From a virus, in IMG/VR virus record IMGVR_UViG_3300024999_000455, positions 1-21,357 of that record: DNA of 21,357 nucleotides. One strand, given 5' to 3'. This document shows, in pieces, positions 7,025 to 14,910 of this stretch (the first letter of the stretch is position 1; the number at the start of each line of letters is the position of its first letter). A program made the position numbers and the translations under genes. The notes under the pieces were generated by a model. The model searched no databases. It worked only from the letters and a program-made list of their open reading frames with translations, and was not told the DNA's origin.

Positions 7025-8611
7025 ATGTCAGACCAAATACCCAACCAACAAAACCTCTCCCCTACCCTATTCTCATTAAAAAAATCATGGGAATCAGCAA
7101 AAAACTTTTCTCTATCAAGAATAGGTGGAATATTTACAAATAAAAGAAGAAATTTAAAAAATGTAACAATTGATAAAATAAAATTGTGGTTAGGCAATCC
7201 ACAAAAATATCAAAATGAGATACTTGATTTATCAGATAATTTATATGCACCTGAAGGAATGTATAAAGTATTAGTTAATTTAACTACAAATATGGCAACA
7301 TTAGATAATTATCTTCAACCTGATTTTTCTACAATGCAAAAATTAAAAGAAGAAATTGCTAATCAAACATCAAAAGAATTATCTGAAGAAGAATCACAAG
7401 AAATAATAAATAAACTTTTAAAAAATTTTAATAATGAATTTTCTACTGTTAGAAAATATATTGATAGTATAGATATAAAAAAAACTGGACGTAGAATTAT
7501 TGAAAGTTTAGTTAGGTATGGTGCGTATTGTGGATTTGAAAAAAATGATGGTAACTTTCCTTATTTATGGGATTTACCCATAAAATATGTTAGATTACGT
7601 TCAATAAAATCAGGACAATTTACTGTAGAATTTAACTTTAAATATTTTGAAGAATTATTAAGGGATAGTGAACTTTCTGAATTCGCATGGGAAGAAATAT
7701 ATCCTGATGAATTTAAAGTTTTGTATAATAAGTATAAAACTAATTCAGATAGATTAAGGTATCCAGAGTGGCAACCTCTACCTAGTGATAAAGTGTGTTG
7801 TATTAAATTAGGTGGCGATAATGACACGTTCTTTTTGCCATTGTATAGTCAATTATTTACTGAATTATATTTATTAAATGATTTAATTGATGAGGAGATT
7901 GAGAGTTCTAGGGATGATAAAATAAAACTCATCAATATTGAATTCCCAAATCAAGATGGGATACCTCTTGTAGAGCCAGATATTGTTGCACAATGGGTTA
8001 ATGTTGTTGCTTCAGGTGTTCCAGAAACTGTATGCGTAACTGGTTCACCTTTTCCTCTTAAAGAGATACCCTTTAAATCAATACAAAATGAAAAAACAAG
8101 TTTAATTGAATTTGCAAAATCAATGGCATACATGCAGAGTGGTGCTAATCCTCTACTACTAGGTGGAAGTTCAACCAATAGTTCAGTAGGTATATCTCAA
8201 AATTTGATATATATACAATCTCTTGTATTTTCAATGTTAGATAAGATTCAGAGTTGGTTTAACTATAGAATTTCTAATGTAAATTTAAGAAAAAAATATA
8301 CATTTAAATTAAATATATGGAAAACTACATGGTTTAATCAGCAAGAAATTTTTGACAGAGAATATAAATTAACTTCTATTGGAGGATCATTAAATATACT
8401 TACTAGCATCAATGGTCACAATACTAATGATTACAATGCTACTTTAGAATTTGAAAATTTAATTAAATCAAAAGGATTATGGGTTGCTCCTATTAGTATG
8501 AATCAAAATTCTGGTAGTCAAGATGACGAAGGAGGCCGTCCGTCAGTTGCAGATGGAGATTTAACTGATGGAGGCATTAAAGCGAGAGATGGAGAAACAA
8601 ATAAAAGGTAA
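7025..8611 (+). CDS. Portal protein
   Basis: The portal forms the ring at the head vertex through which DNA enters and leaves, and it binds TerL. AAAGGAGG lies before the ATG in a 67-base gap after the terminase. At 528 aa it has normal portal length and follows terL, the classic order. Recognisable traits are an N-terminal helical region, VLVNLTTNMATLDNYL, the wing/stem region with RRIIESLVRYGAYCGF and DLPIKYVRLRSIKSGQF, the helical crown region SVGISQNLIYIQSLVFSMLDKIQ, and a disordered acidic tail with GGRPSVADGDLTDGG typical of Firmicute phage portals. It has no membrane segment. Confidence 0.88.
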   Translation: MSDQIPNQQNLSPTLFSLKKSWESAKNFSLSRIGGIFTNKRRNLKNVTIDKIKLWLGNPQKYQNEILDLSDNLYAPEGMYKVLVNLTTNMATLDNYLQPDFSTMQKLKEEIANQTSKELSEEESQEIINKLLKNFNNEFSTVRKYIDSIDIKKTGRRIIESLVRYGAYCGFEKNDGNFPYLWDLPIKYVRLRSIKSGQFTVEFNFKYFEELLRDSELSEFAWEEIYPDEFKVLYNKYKTNSDRLRYPEWQPLPSDKVCCIKLGGDNDTFFLPLYSQLFTELYLLNDLIDEEIESSRDDKIKLINIEFPNQDGIPLVEPDIVAQWVNVVASGVPETVCVTGSPFPLKEIPFKSIQNEKTSLIEFAKSMAYMQSGANPLLLGGSSTNSSVGISQNLIYIQSLVFSMLDKIQSWFNYRISNVNLRKKYTFKLNIWKTTWFNQQEIFDREYKLTSIGGSLNILTSINGHNTNDYNATLEFENLIKSKGLWVAPISMNQNSGSQDDEGGRPSVADGDLTDGGIKARDGETNKR

Positions 8612-8638
8612 TATAATTTAAAGGAAGTGTTTTTAATT

Positions 8639-8809
8639 TTGAAACCTTTTTATTGTTACAGTAATAGACTTAAGAAAGAATTATTAAATATAGGTGAAAG
8701 ATATATTGCTAGAACATTAAATGAAAACACAAATAAATATTGTTGGGTATTTTTAAGGACTGAAATATTATGTGAATATCTTACAAAACGTAAACAAGGA
8801 CTGGTTTAA
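8639..8809 (+). CDS. Small DUF5659-like phage protein (copy 1)
   Basis: The chosen start is TTG at 8639, eleven bases after GGAAG (8623-8627); the GTG at 8627 overlaps that ribosome site. The 56-residue product KPFYCYSNRLKKELLNIGERYI followed by NTNKYCWVF resembles the DUF5659 family of small phage proteins (F-C-Y-S-x-x-L-K-x-x-L, then a F/W-V-F strand). A second, related gene lies at 9869, beyond the endonuclease. Function is unknown. The last codons form the 5' arm of a terminator hairpin. Confidence 0.65.
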   Translation: MKPFYCYSNRLKKELLNIGERYIARTLNENTNKYCWVFLRTEILCEYLTKRKQGLV

Positions 8810-8826
8810 TTGCTAGTCCTTTTTTA
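8796..8826 (+). terminator. Hairpin terminator overlapping copy-1 stop codon
   Basis: AAGGACT (8796-8802) pairs with AGTCCTT (8815-8821), extendable by two pairs including a G-U, and is followed by a run of T to 8825. The stop codon (8807-8809) is in the loop. Confidence 0.75.
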
Positions 8827-8859
8827 ATTTAAAATAAATTTATTTGGAGGATGATGATA

Positions 8860-9855
8860 TTGAGAAAATTATTATACACTGATATTAAAAATTTTGTAGA
8901 AAGTTTAAGTTATAAATTAATAGATAAAAATTATATAAATGCAAGAAGTAAATTAATCTTAAAAGACAATGAAGGATATTTTTTAAATTCTAGTTTAGAT
9001 AATTTAAAACATGGTTATATACCAATGAGGTTTCATAAGAATAATCCATATACAATAAAAAACATAAAACATTGGTTAAAATTAAATAATAAATTATTTG
9101 AATTAGTTAGCAATGAATACATTAATAGTAGTAAATTATTAAAATGGAAATGCTTAAAAGAAGATTGCAATGATTATTTTTATTTAAGTTGGGATTGTGT
9201 TCTTGCAGATATTGGTTGTGGAGTTTGTGCCGGAAGGCAAGTAGGATTATCAAATTGTTTAGCGACAAAGAATCCTAAACTTGCATCTGAATGGCATTCT
9301 ACTTTAAATGGAGAATTGACACCTTATGATGTTACTTATGGTTCTGGTATAGAAGTGTGGTGGAAATGTAAAGATTGTGGACATGAATGGCATAATTCTG
9401 TAAATAATAGAAATTGTAATAATACTGGCTGTCCAGAATGTAATAAATCAAAAGGAGAAAAAGAATGTAGTGTAGTTTTAATATCTAAAGGTTTTATAGA
9501 AATAAATAATAAAAAATTATCCAATGTAGATAACGCAATATGTTTTATTACACAAAAAGAATTTAAAGGTCTTATAGGTGTTGGAGGAGGTTTACTATCA
9601 TATGATTTCTACATACCTGATTTAAATTTATTAATTGAATATCAAGGAATTCAACACGAAAAATACATACCTGGTTTCCATAAATCATATGATGCTTTTG
9701 AAACGCAAATTGAACATGATAAAAGAAAACGAAAATACGCACAAATTAATAATATAAACTTATTAGAAATTTGGTATTATGATTTTGATAATATAGAAAA
9801 TATTCTTACTAAAGAATTAAATATTATATCATATAAATTACAAAATGCATCATAA
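8860..9855 (+). CDS. Zinc-ribbon / Vsr-like homing endonuclease
   Basis: The start is taken as TTG at 8860, nine bases after GGAGG; the ATGs at 8851 and 8854 are too close to that site. Of 331 residues, the N-terminal 80 resemble a DNA-binding repeat seen in phage endonucleases. A first zinc site is Cys98, 103, 120 and 123. Residues 133-194 form a DUF4379-type zinc ribbon (TKNPKLASEWH, GELTPYDVT, VWWKC, GHEW, CPEC; Cys170, 173, 191, 194). The C-terminus is Vsr/EDxHD-like: a glutamate near 200-202, YDFYIP (Asp249), IEYQGIQH (Glu260, His266) and EHDKRKRKYA (His286, Asp287). These are the features of the I-Bth0305I-type homing endonucleases. It sits behind a terminator between two paralogous small genes, next to the portal. 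Confidence 0.85.
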   Translation: MRKLLYTDIKNFVESLSYKLIDKNYINARSKLILKDNEGYFLNSSLDNLKHGYIPMRFHKNNPYTIKNIKHWLKLNNKLFELVSNEYINSSKLLKWKCLKEDCNDYFYLSWDCVLADIGCGVCAGRQVGLSNCLATKNPKLASEWHSTLNGELTPYDVTYGSGIEVWWKCKDCGHEWHNSVNNRNCNNTGCPECNKSKGEKECSVVLISKGFIEINNKKLSNVDNAICFITQKEFKGLIGVGGGLLSYDFYIPDLNLLIEYQGIQHEKYIPGFHKSYDAFETQIEHDKRKRKYAQINNINLLEIWYYDFDNIENILTKELNIISYKLQNAS

Positions 9856-9868
9856 GAAGGTGATTATT

Positions 9869-10045
9869 ATAAAATTTATCCATTGTTTCTCAGAAGAACT
9901 AAAAAATGTATTACTTCTAAATGGATTTAAACTATTATCTAAAAATAATAGTTTTTTTATTTTTGAGAATTCCCCTACTCTATCATTTAATTTTAATCAA
10001 ATAGATAAAAAGCAATTTATTTTTAGTAATAAAATGACTTTTTAA
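9869..10045 (+). CDS. Small DUF5659-like phage protein (copy 2), rare start codon
   Basis: The frame KFIHCFSEELKNVLLLNGFKLL, ending in QIDKKQFIFSNKMTF, is related to the gene at 8639 (KPFYCYSNRLKKELLNIG) and to small phage proteins of this type. The in-frame ATG at 9845 lies inside the preceding endonuclease gene and has no ribosome site. AAGAAGGTGATT (9854-9865) is a near-perfect site, after which the only initiation candidates are ATT (9866) and ATA (9869). ATA has the usual spacing and matches the N-terminus of the paralogue, so I place the start there with modest confidence; starting at 9866 adds one residue. Function is unknown. Confidence 0.6.
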   Translation: MKFIHCFSEELKNVLLLNGFKLLSKNNSFFIFENSPTLSFNFNQIDKKQFIFSNKMTF

Positions 10046-10061
10046 AGGAGGTGAATAAATT

Positions 10062-11765
10062 ATTGCTAAAATAATGCATATTAATTATTCTTCATCATTT
10101 GATAAAATAACTGAAATAAATTCTTCTTTCGATACAGGTATACTTAAAATTGCATATCATGGGCTTAATAGGAATAATAGTTTTATTTCAAAAGATAGTT
10201 TTGAAAGAAATATTAAAAGTATGTATAATTGTCCTATTGTAACTAATTATAATAGAAATATAACTGATGAAAATGGTAATAAAGGTGATTTTGGTTCACA
10301 TGATGCACATTTAGAAATAGATACAGATGAAAATGGTAATATTCAATCTGTTGATATTGTAAATGATACATATCCAATTGGTGTAGTTTATGAAAGTGCA
10401 GATTATTGGTGGGAAGAAATTGAAGATGAATCTGGAATACATGAATATCTTTGCACTAATGTTATATTATGGAAAAGACAGGATGCATATAATAAATTAA
10501 AAGAAGATAAGGTTTTTAATCATAGTATGGAAATTGAAGTTACTAATGGTAGTTTTTCAGACAAAGGATATTATGAAATTATAGATTTCCAATTTACAGC
10601 TTTTTGTATATTATCTAATTCAGTGGAACCATGTTTTGAAAATAGTAGTATACAATTATTTAATAAACAAAATTGTAGTGAACAATTTACTCAAATGATG
10701 AAAGAGTTAAAAGAAGTTTCTCAAATTTTTTCAAAAAATCAATCTTCTTTATTAGAAGTTGATAATATTAAGAAGGAGGTAAACAATATAGTGGATGAAA
10801 AATTAGAATTATTAAAAAAATATAATCTTACTGTTGATACTGTTTCATTTAGTATTGATGATTTATCTTTAGAAGAAATAGAAAGTAAGATTAGAGAACA
10901 ATTCTCTTTAAGTAATAGTCAGTTAATGACAGAGATTGATAAGATTCTTCAAACTATGACTGAAATGAAGAAAAATTATTGGGGAGAATTAGTTGAAAGA
11001 CGTAGTTTTTATTTAATGGATTTAAAAGATGAAAATGCTATTGTAGTTACTAATAGTTGGGATACATACTATGGTATTCCTTATAGTTTAAATGGCGATA
11101 TTGTAACTTTAGATTTTGAAGCAAAAGTAGAATTTATTCCTGATTGGAGACCAAAGCAAGCAGGTGATAGTGCTACATTTACTAATATTAATGAAGTTAT
11201 AACTTCTGAATTTGAACAAATTAAACAAGATACTGAATCTAAAATTGCTGAAGTTAATGATAAATTTACTATTTTAGAAAATGAGAAAAATGAAATTGAA
11301 ACTAAATTGGAAACAATTACAGCAGAATATGAAAAAGAAAATCCTAAATTTGAAACCCTTAAATCTAAAGTAGCAGAATACGAAAATAATATCTCTACTT
11401 TAACTGAACAATTTAATACTCTTAAATCAGAAAACGAAACTCTTACTCAATCTAATACTTCCCTATTGGAATTCAAATCTGAAATTACAAAGCAACAATT
11501 AGAAGCATTTGAATCTCAGCAAAAACAACTTAAAGCAGAATTAATTGAAAATTTCTCAAAAGTATTATCTGTTGAAGAAATTCAATCTATTCAAGATAAA
11601 GAAATTTCTATTGAAGATATGGAGAAAGAATTTAAACTTATGTATGCTTCTAAAGAATTATCTACAAAATTTTCTAAAACTAAAAAGAAAACTGAAACAG
11701 AGATTCCAATTTTTAATTTTTCTATTAAGAAAAAAGAAGATTGGACTTCATTAATTAAAAAATAA
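10062..11765 (+). CDS. Head protein: protease-like domain plus scaffold
   Basis: AAAGGAGGTG (10044-10053) points to an ATT start at 10062 (AKIMHIN...); the ATG at 10074 is 22 bases away, too far. N-terminal domain (about 1-200): CPIVTNYNR, FGSHD, YPIGVV, DYWWEE, EYLCTNVILWKRQ, NHSMEIEV, IIDFQFTAFCIL and EPCFE. This is a conserved Firmicute-phage head-protein block. SMEIEV...IIDFQFTAF recalls the SIGF...I..eL.E..LV core of S78 prohead proteases, but catalytic residues are uncertain. The middle (about 305-365) is a beta-rich insert (RRSFYLMDLKDENAIVV through WRPKQAGD). Residues 375-500 are a long coiled coil, and the end is basic. Protease plus scaffold in one chain, upstream of the capsid gene, suggests prohead assembly. 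A strong internal start at 10791 supports this. Confidence 0.75.
   Translation: MAKIMHINYSSSFDKITEINSSFDTGILKIAYHGLNRNNSFISKDSFERNIKSMYNCPIVTNYNRNITDENGNKGDFGSHDAHLEIDTDENGNIQSVDIVNDTYPIGVVYESADYWWEEIEDESGIHEYLCTNVILWKRQDAYNKLKEDKVFNHSMEIEVTNGSFSDKGYYEIIDFQFTAFCILSNSVEPCFENSSIQLFNKQNCSEQFTQMMKELKEVSQIFSKNQSSLLEVDNIKKEVNNIVDEKLELLKKYNLTVDTVSFSIDDLSLEEIESKIREQFSLSNSQLMTEIDKILQTMTEMKKNYWGELVERRSFYLMDLKDENAIVVTNSWDTYYGIPYSLNGDIVTLDFEAKVEFIPDWRPKQAGDSATFTNINEVITSEFEQIKQDTESKIAEVNDKFTILENEKNEIETKLETITAEYEKENPKFETLKSKVAEYENNISTLTEQFNTLKSENETLTQSNTSLLEFKSEITKQQLEAFESQQKQLKAELIENFSKVLSVEEIQSIQDKEISIEDMEKEFKLMYASKELSTKFSKTKKKTETEIPIFNFSIKKKEDWTSLIKK
10791..11765 (+). CDS. Nested scaffold protein from internal start
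   Basis: Inside the preceding gene and in the same frame, AAGGAGGT (10773-10780) is followed after ten bases by GTG GAT GAA. The product would be about 324 residues, holding the helical segment, beta insert, coiled coil and basic tail but not the N-terminal protease-like domain. In lambda, the scaffold Nu3 is made the same way from within the protease gene C; herpesviruses use the same logic. The Shine-Dalgarno is as strong as those of true gene starts here. Expression is inferred. Confidence 0.5.
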   Translation: MDEKLELLKKYNLTVDTVSFSIDDLSLEEIESKIREQFSLSNSQLMTEIDKILQTMTEMKKNYWGELVERRSFYLMDLKDENAIVVTNSWDTYYGIPYSLNGDIVTLDFEAKVEFIPDWRPKQAGDSATFTNINEVITSEFEQIKQDTESKIAEVNDKFTILENEKNEIETKLETITAEYEKENPKFETLKSKVAEYENNISTLTEQFNTLKSENETLTQSNTSLLEFKSEITKQQLEAFESQQKQLKAELIENFSKVLSVEEIQSIQDKEISIEDMEKEFKLMYASKELSTKFSKTKKKTETEIPIFNFSIKKKEDWTSLIKK

Positions 11766-11793
11766 TAAAATAAATTTAAGGAGGAATTAATTT

Positions 11794-12345
11794 ATGGCTA
11801 ATGTTAATAACGTAGCAACAGGAAGATATGGTATTGTTAATTTAAGAAAAGTAGCAGGTGTTAGAACAGGTGAGCATAATATTCAGTATGCTTTGAATGC
11901 AACTGATTTTGCTGCTACTGCTTGTCAAAATGGTTTTCTTTTAGAAGAAGAACATTATACTAAAACTCTTGGTTTACCTGCTAATAATACTGTAAGAGTT
12001 GGTTTAGTAGCATGTGTAGAAAAAATGTATGATGAAAGTGATATGTCTCTAGGTAATTTTAGACTTAATCTAAATGAATTTTTACCTAGAATTTATCGTT
12101 TGAAAATTGGGGATATGTTCGACACTAATAACTTTAAGTATGATGATGGTACTTATGCAAATTATGCTGCTATTGCTGCTGCTATTGTTGCTGGTACACC
12201 TGTATATGGTTATGCAACTAATACTGGACAAATTAGTTTAGTGGCTGTACAAGATGCAAATGCTGTAATTGAATTACAAGCAACTAGAGTTGTAACTTTA
12301 CCTGCTGGTGAGGCAGCATTGATGTTTACCTGCACAAAAGCCTAA
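11794..12345 (+). CDS. Capsid-associated small virion protein
   Basis: AAGGAGG precedes the ATG. The 183-residue product is alanine- and glycine-rich, beta-rich and uncharged late in the chain (AAIAAAIVAGTPVYGYAT, VVTLPAGEAALMFTC), like decoration or head-stabilising proteins coded just before the capsid gene. It has no catalytic motifs or membrane segment. Codons GCT and GGT are frequent, as in the neighbouring capsid gene, which fits high expression. The role is inferred from position and composition. Confidence 0.55.
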   Translation: MANVNNVATGRYGIVNLRKVAGVRTGEHNIQYALNATDFAATACQNGFLLEEEHYTKTLGLPANNTVRVGLVACVEKMYDESDMSLGNFRLNLNEFLPRIYRLKIGDMFDTNNFKYDDGTYANYAAIAAAIVAGTPVYGYATNTGQISLVAVQDANAVIELQATRVVTLPAGEAALMFTCTKA

Positions 12346-12387
12346 ATAATAAAATACAAATATAATTTTAAAGGAGGAATAGTTAAT

Positions 12388-13389
12388 ATGGAAAGAAAAT
12401 ACTTTGAATTAGCAAAAGCTACATATAATAGAGAAGATTCAGTAGTTGATGGTATTACATATACTTCTGCTGAAAGAAATGAAGCATTAAGAAATGCTTT
12501 TAAGGAATTAGTACCTGATGGTAAAAATAGGTATAAGAGTTTCAGAAAAAATAAAAATGAAATATTTGAATTAGTAGAAGAAAATGTAGATGAAATTCTG
12601 CCTAAGAGAGTTGATGATGCCTACGGTGGTTTCGTTGAATATCAAATGTTAGACCAAGGACAAAAACCTAAATTTAAAACTAAAAAAGGTAAAAGAGGTT
12701 TACTTAACTTTATTACTAAAGTTGGTTTAGGTGGTGTAATTGAAAGAACAAGATTAGATGTTGATTATATTAATATGACTATGGAAGCATATGGTGGTGC
12801 AGTTTATGTCGAATTTGAGCGTTTTTTAGACGGAGTTGTAGATTGGACTGATTTAATTAATGCTATTGTAGATGGTATTATGGAAAAAATTAATCTTCAA
12901 ATTCAAACTACTTTAATTGCTTCATTTACTGGTTTATCTGCTAATATGAAAGTACAAGCTAATGCTTTTGTTCCTAGTCAAATGGGTCAATTAATTACAA
13001 ATGTTCAATCTTATGGTGATAATGTAGTTATTTTCTGTACTCCTACTTTTGCAGGTACTATTGAAGAAACACCTGGATTTGTAAGTGATATGGATAGAAC
13101 TGAACGTAGGGAATTTGGTAGAATTGGTAAATTTAGAGGTGCAAGTGTTGTTGTATTACCTAATGCTTTTGCTGATGATACTAATACTACTAAAGTGTTA
13201 AGTGATCAATATGCTATTATTGTAGCAACTAATGAAAGTAAGATTGTTAAGATTGCATTTGAAGGGGAAACAATTGTAAGAGAAACTGAAAATGCTGATA
13301 TGAGTATTGATTTCGAAAGTTATCGCAAATTTGGAATTACCATTGTTTATAGCAATTACTATTCAATGTATAAAAATGTTGCCCTTTAA
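12388..13389 (+). CDS. Major capsid protein, HK97 fold
   Basis: AAAGGAGG lies eleven bases before the ATG. The 333-residue protein has features of an HK97-type capsid protein. The charged N-terminal arm is rich in Arg/Lys/Glu. A long central helix is likely at 150-180 (DWTDLINAIVDGIMEKINLQIQ). The P- and A-domain segments include NVVIFCTPTFAGTIEE, EFGRIGKFRGASVVVLPN and YAIIVATNESKIVKIAFEGE, and it ends MSIDFESYRKFGITIVYSNYYSMYK. The sequence ARG-free stretch GKFRGASVVVLPNAF followed by a peripheral-domain strand is typical of phage capsid proteins that carry a Firmicute-type C-terminus. It follows the scaffold and decoration genes and ends at a strong terminator. Confidence 0.85.
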   Translation: MERKYFELAKATYNREDSVVDGITYTSAERNEALRNAFKELVPDGKNRYKSFRKNKNEIFELVEENVDEILPKRVDDAYGGFVEYQMLDQGQKPKFKTKKGKRGLLNFITKVGLGGVIERTRLDVDYINMTMEAYGGAVYVEFERFLDGVVDWTDLINAIVDGIMEKINLQIQTTLIASFTGLSANMKVQANAFVPSQMGQLITNVQSYGDNVVIFCTPTFAGTIEETPGFVSDMDRTERREFGRIGKFRGASVVVLPNAFADDTNTTKVLSDQYAIIVATNESKIVKIAFEGETIVRETENADMSIDFESYRKFGITIVYSNYYSMYKNVAL

Positions 13390-13423
13390 TGATTATGCTT
13401 AATTAAATAAATAATATTATTTT

Positions 13424-13459
13424 AAAAGAGGGTATGAACAAAATACCCTCTTTTTATTT
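13424..13459 (+). terminator. Strong terminator after the capsid gene
   Basis: A perfect 12-bp stem (13424-13435 with 13443-13454) has a seven-base loop and is flanked by A-rich 5' and T-rich 3' sequence. It ends the capsid transcript and separates it from the endonuclease gene. Confidence 0.88.
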
Positions 13460-13492
13460 ACTCTATTTTTATATTTTAGTTATAGAAAAGAG

Positions 13493-14317
13493 ATGATTAT
13501 ATTAGAAACAATTAATTCACAAATTATCACAAATAATATGAAATATCCAGGTATCTATTTAATTATTAATCTAGTAAATAATAAATTTTATGTTGGTAGT
13601 GCTAAAAATATATGGTCGCGTAAATTAGGGCATCTTAGAGACTTAAGAAATAATAAGCATAAAAATATTTATTTGCAAAATTCTTATAATAAATATGGTT
13701 CACAATACTTCATAATTGTTTTATTAGAGAAAGTAGAATCTGAAAACAACCTAACTGAACGTGAACAATATTGGATAGACACATTAGATGCTACTAATAA
13801 AGAAATTGCTTATAATATATGCCCTAATGCCGAAAGTAAATTAGGTATCAAACATTCAGAAAAGACTAAAATAAAAATGAGCAATTCAATGAAGGGTATT
13901 AAACGTACTGATGAAGGTAGAAAAAATATGAGTATATCTAAAAGTAAACCTATTATTCAATGTACAATTGATGGTAAGTATATTCAAGAATGGGAAAGTG
14001 CTAATTATGCTTCTGAAAAATTAAATTTATCTCAAACTAATATTTCTAGAGCATGTCTTCATAATAATAATTATGCACATAATTATTTATGGTTTTTTAA
14101 ATCAGAATATGAAGATAATAATTTCAATATAAACAATTTCATACCTAGAATTGGTAAGAAAATTAATCAATATACCTTAGATGGTCAGTTAATAAAAACA
14201 TGGGATACATACAAAGATATAAAAATAGATTCTGAAATTAGAACAACTTATCTTCTTGGATGTTGTGAAGGAACATATAAATCCCATAAAGGTTTTATTT
14301 GGAAATATGTATCATAA
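13493..14317 (+). CDS. GIY-YIG homing endonuclease with NUMOD motifs
   Basis: The nuclease domain (16-112) has GIY (20-22), YVG (33-35), Arg43, the TEREQYW glutamate (89/91) and Asn108 in AYN, so it looks intact. Residues 117-150 match NUMOD3 (GIKHSEKTKIKMS; GIKRTDEGRKNMS). Two NUMOD1-type modules follow: PIIQCTIDGKYIQEWESANYA (153-173 onward) and KINQYTLDGQLIKTWDTYKDI (223-243 onward), each ending in a W-x-F/Y motif. It lies just downstream of the capsid terminator and before the next virion gene, the usual place for a free-standing mobile endonuclease. The ribosome site AAAAGAGATGAT overlaps the ATG at 13493 and is weak; ATG 13538 (KYPGIYLI) is an alternative start. Confidence 0.9.
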   Translation: MIILETINSQIITNNMKYPGIYLIINLVNNKFYVGSAKNIWSRKLGHLRDLRNNKHKNIYLQNSYNKYGSQYFIIVLLEKVESENNLTEREQYWIDTLDATNKEIAYNICPNAESKLGIKHSEKTKIKMSNSMKGIKRTDEGRKNMSISKSKPIIQCTIDGKYIQEWESANYASEKLNLSQTNISRACLHNNNYAHNYLWFFKSEYEDNNFNINNFIPRIGKKINQYTLDGQLIKTWDTYKDIKIDSEIRTTYLLGCCEGTYKSHKGFIWKYVS

Positions 14318-14364
14318 TACTAAAATAAATATAAATAAATAATAAAACAAAGGATGATTATTTT

Positions 14365-14892
14365 ATGGCAAGAAAAGATACTCAATTTAAAAACGACTTT
14401 AACACAATGTCAATCGATCCAGATGTAAAAGTTAGAATTATTAACAACTCCAATTCTAGAATTCATTGGATTCAATTAAATGGCAGACCTATTAATTTAA
14501 TGAAAATTGCTGCTCCTGCTTCATTGCCTTATGTAGAATTAGAAAACATGGCATACACTAGTGATTTAATTCAAACTGGAGATATTTATGTTCCAGATAA
14601 AAAAGTATTTGATTCATTAGGAATTTTAAATCTTAAACATGAAGATATAAAACTACATTCTGAATTGAAACGTATGTTAGCAAATTTAGAAGCAGAAGAA
14701 TTGAAAGAAGAAATTTTAAAACTTCCAGATGGTAATAAAGAATTATTAGCTGAATTAGCAATTAGTGAATATAGCAATTTAAAAGGTTCTGTAATTGATA
14801 CCATTGAAGATGAAACTAAAGTTAAGATTAGTCTTATAAAAGAAGATGAAAAAGCTAACAAAGAAAATCAAGATAAAAATAAAACTAAATGA
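14365..14892 (+). CDS. Virion/connector-region protein, unknown function
   Basis: AAAGGA precedes the ATG by about twelve bases. The 175-residue product has a beta-rich first half (DVKVRIINNSNSRIHWIQLNG; YTSDLIQTGDIYVPD) and a helical, acidic second half (KRMLANLEAEELKEEIL). The end is a charged, lysine-rich tail. Its position directly downstream of the capsid gene, interrupted only by the endonuclease, suggests a capsid or head-tail interface protein. I do not recognise a family. Confidence 0.65.
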   Translation: MARKDTQFKNDFNTMSIDPDVKVRIINNSNSRIHWIQLNGRPINLMKIAAPASLPYVELENMAYTSDLIQTGDIYVPDKKVFDSLGILNLKHEDIKLHSELKRMLANLEAEELKEEILKLPDGNKELLAELAISEYSNLKGSVIDTIEDETKVKISLIKEDEKANKENQDKNKTK

Positions 14893-14910
14893 TAAAGGAG
14901 GTTTGATATA

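Noticed and set aside
7561-8178. Minus-strand open frames opposite the portal gene
   Set aside because: No ribosome site or recognisable protein; the + strand carries portal signatures throughout.
9845-9859. ATG start for the second small gene
   Set aside because: It lies inside the endonuclease gene without a ribosome site, while a near-perfect site lies after it.
11545-11754. Overlapping + strand frame in the scaffold region
   Set aside because: Lysine/leucine-rich shadow of the coiled-coil coding sequence; no ribosome site.
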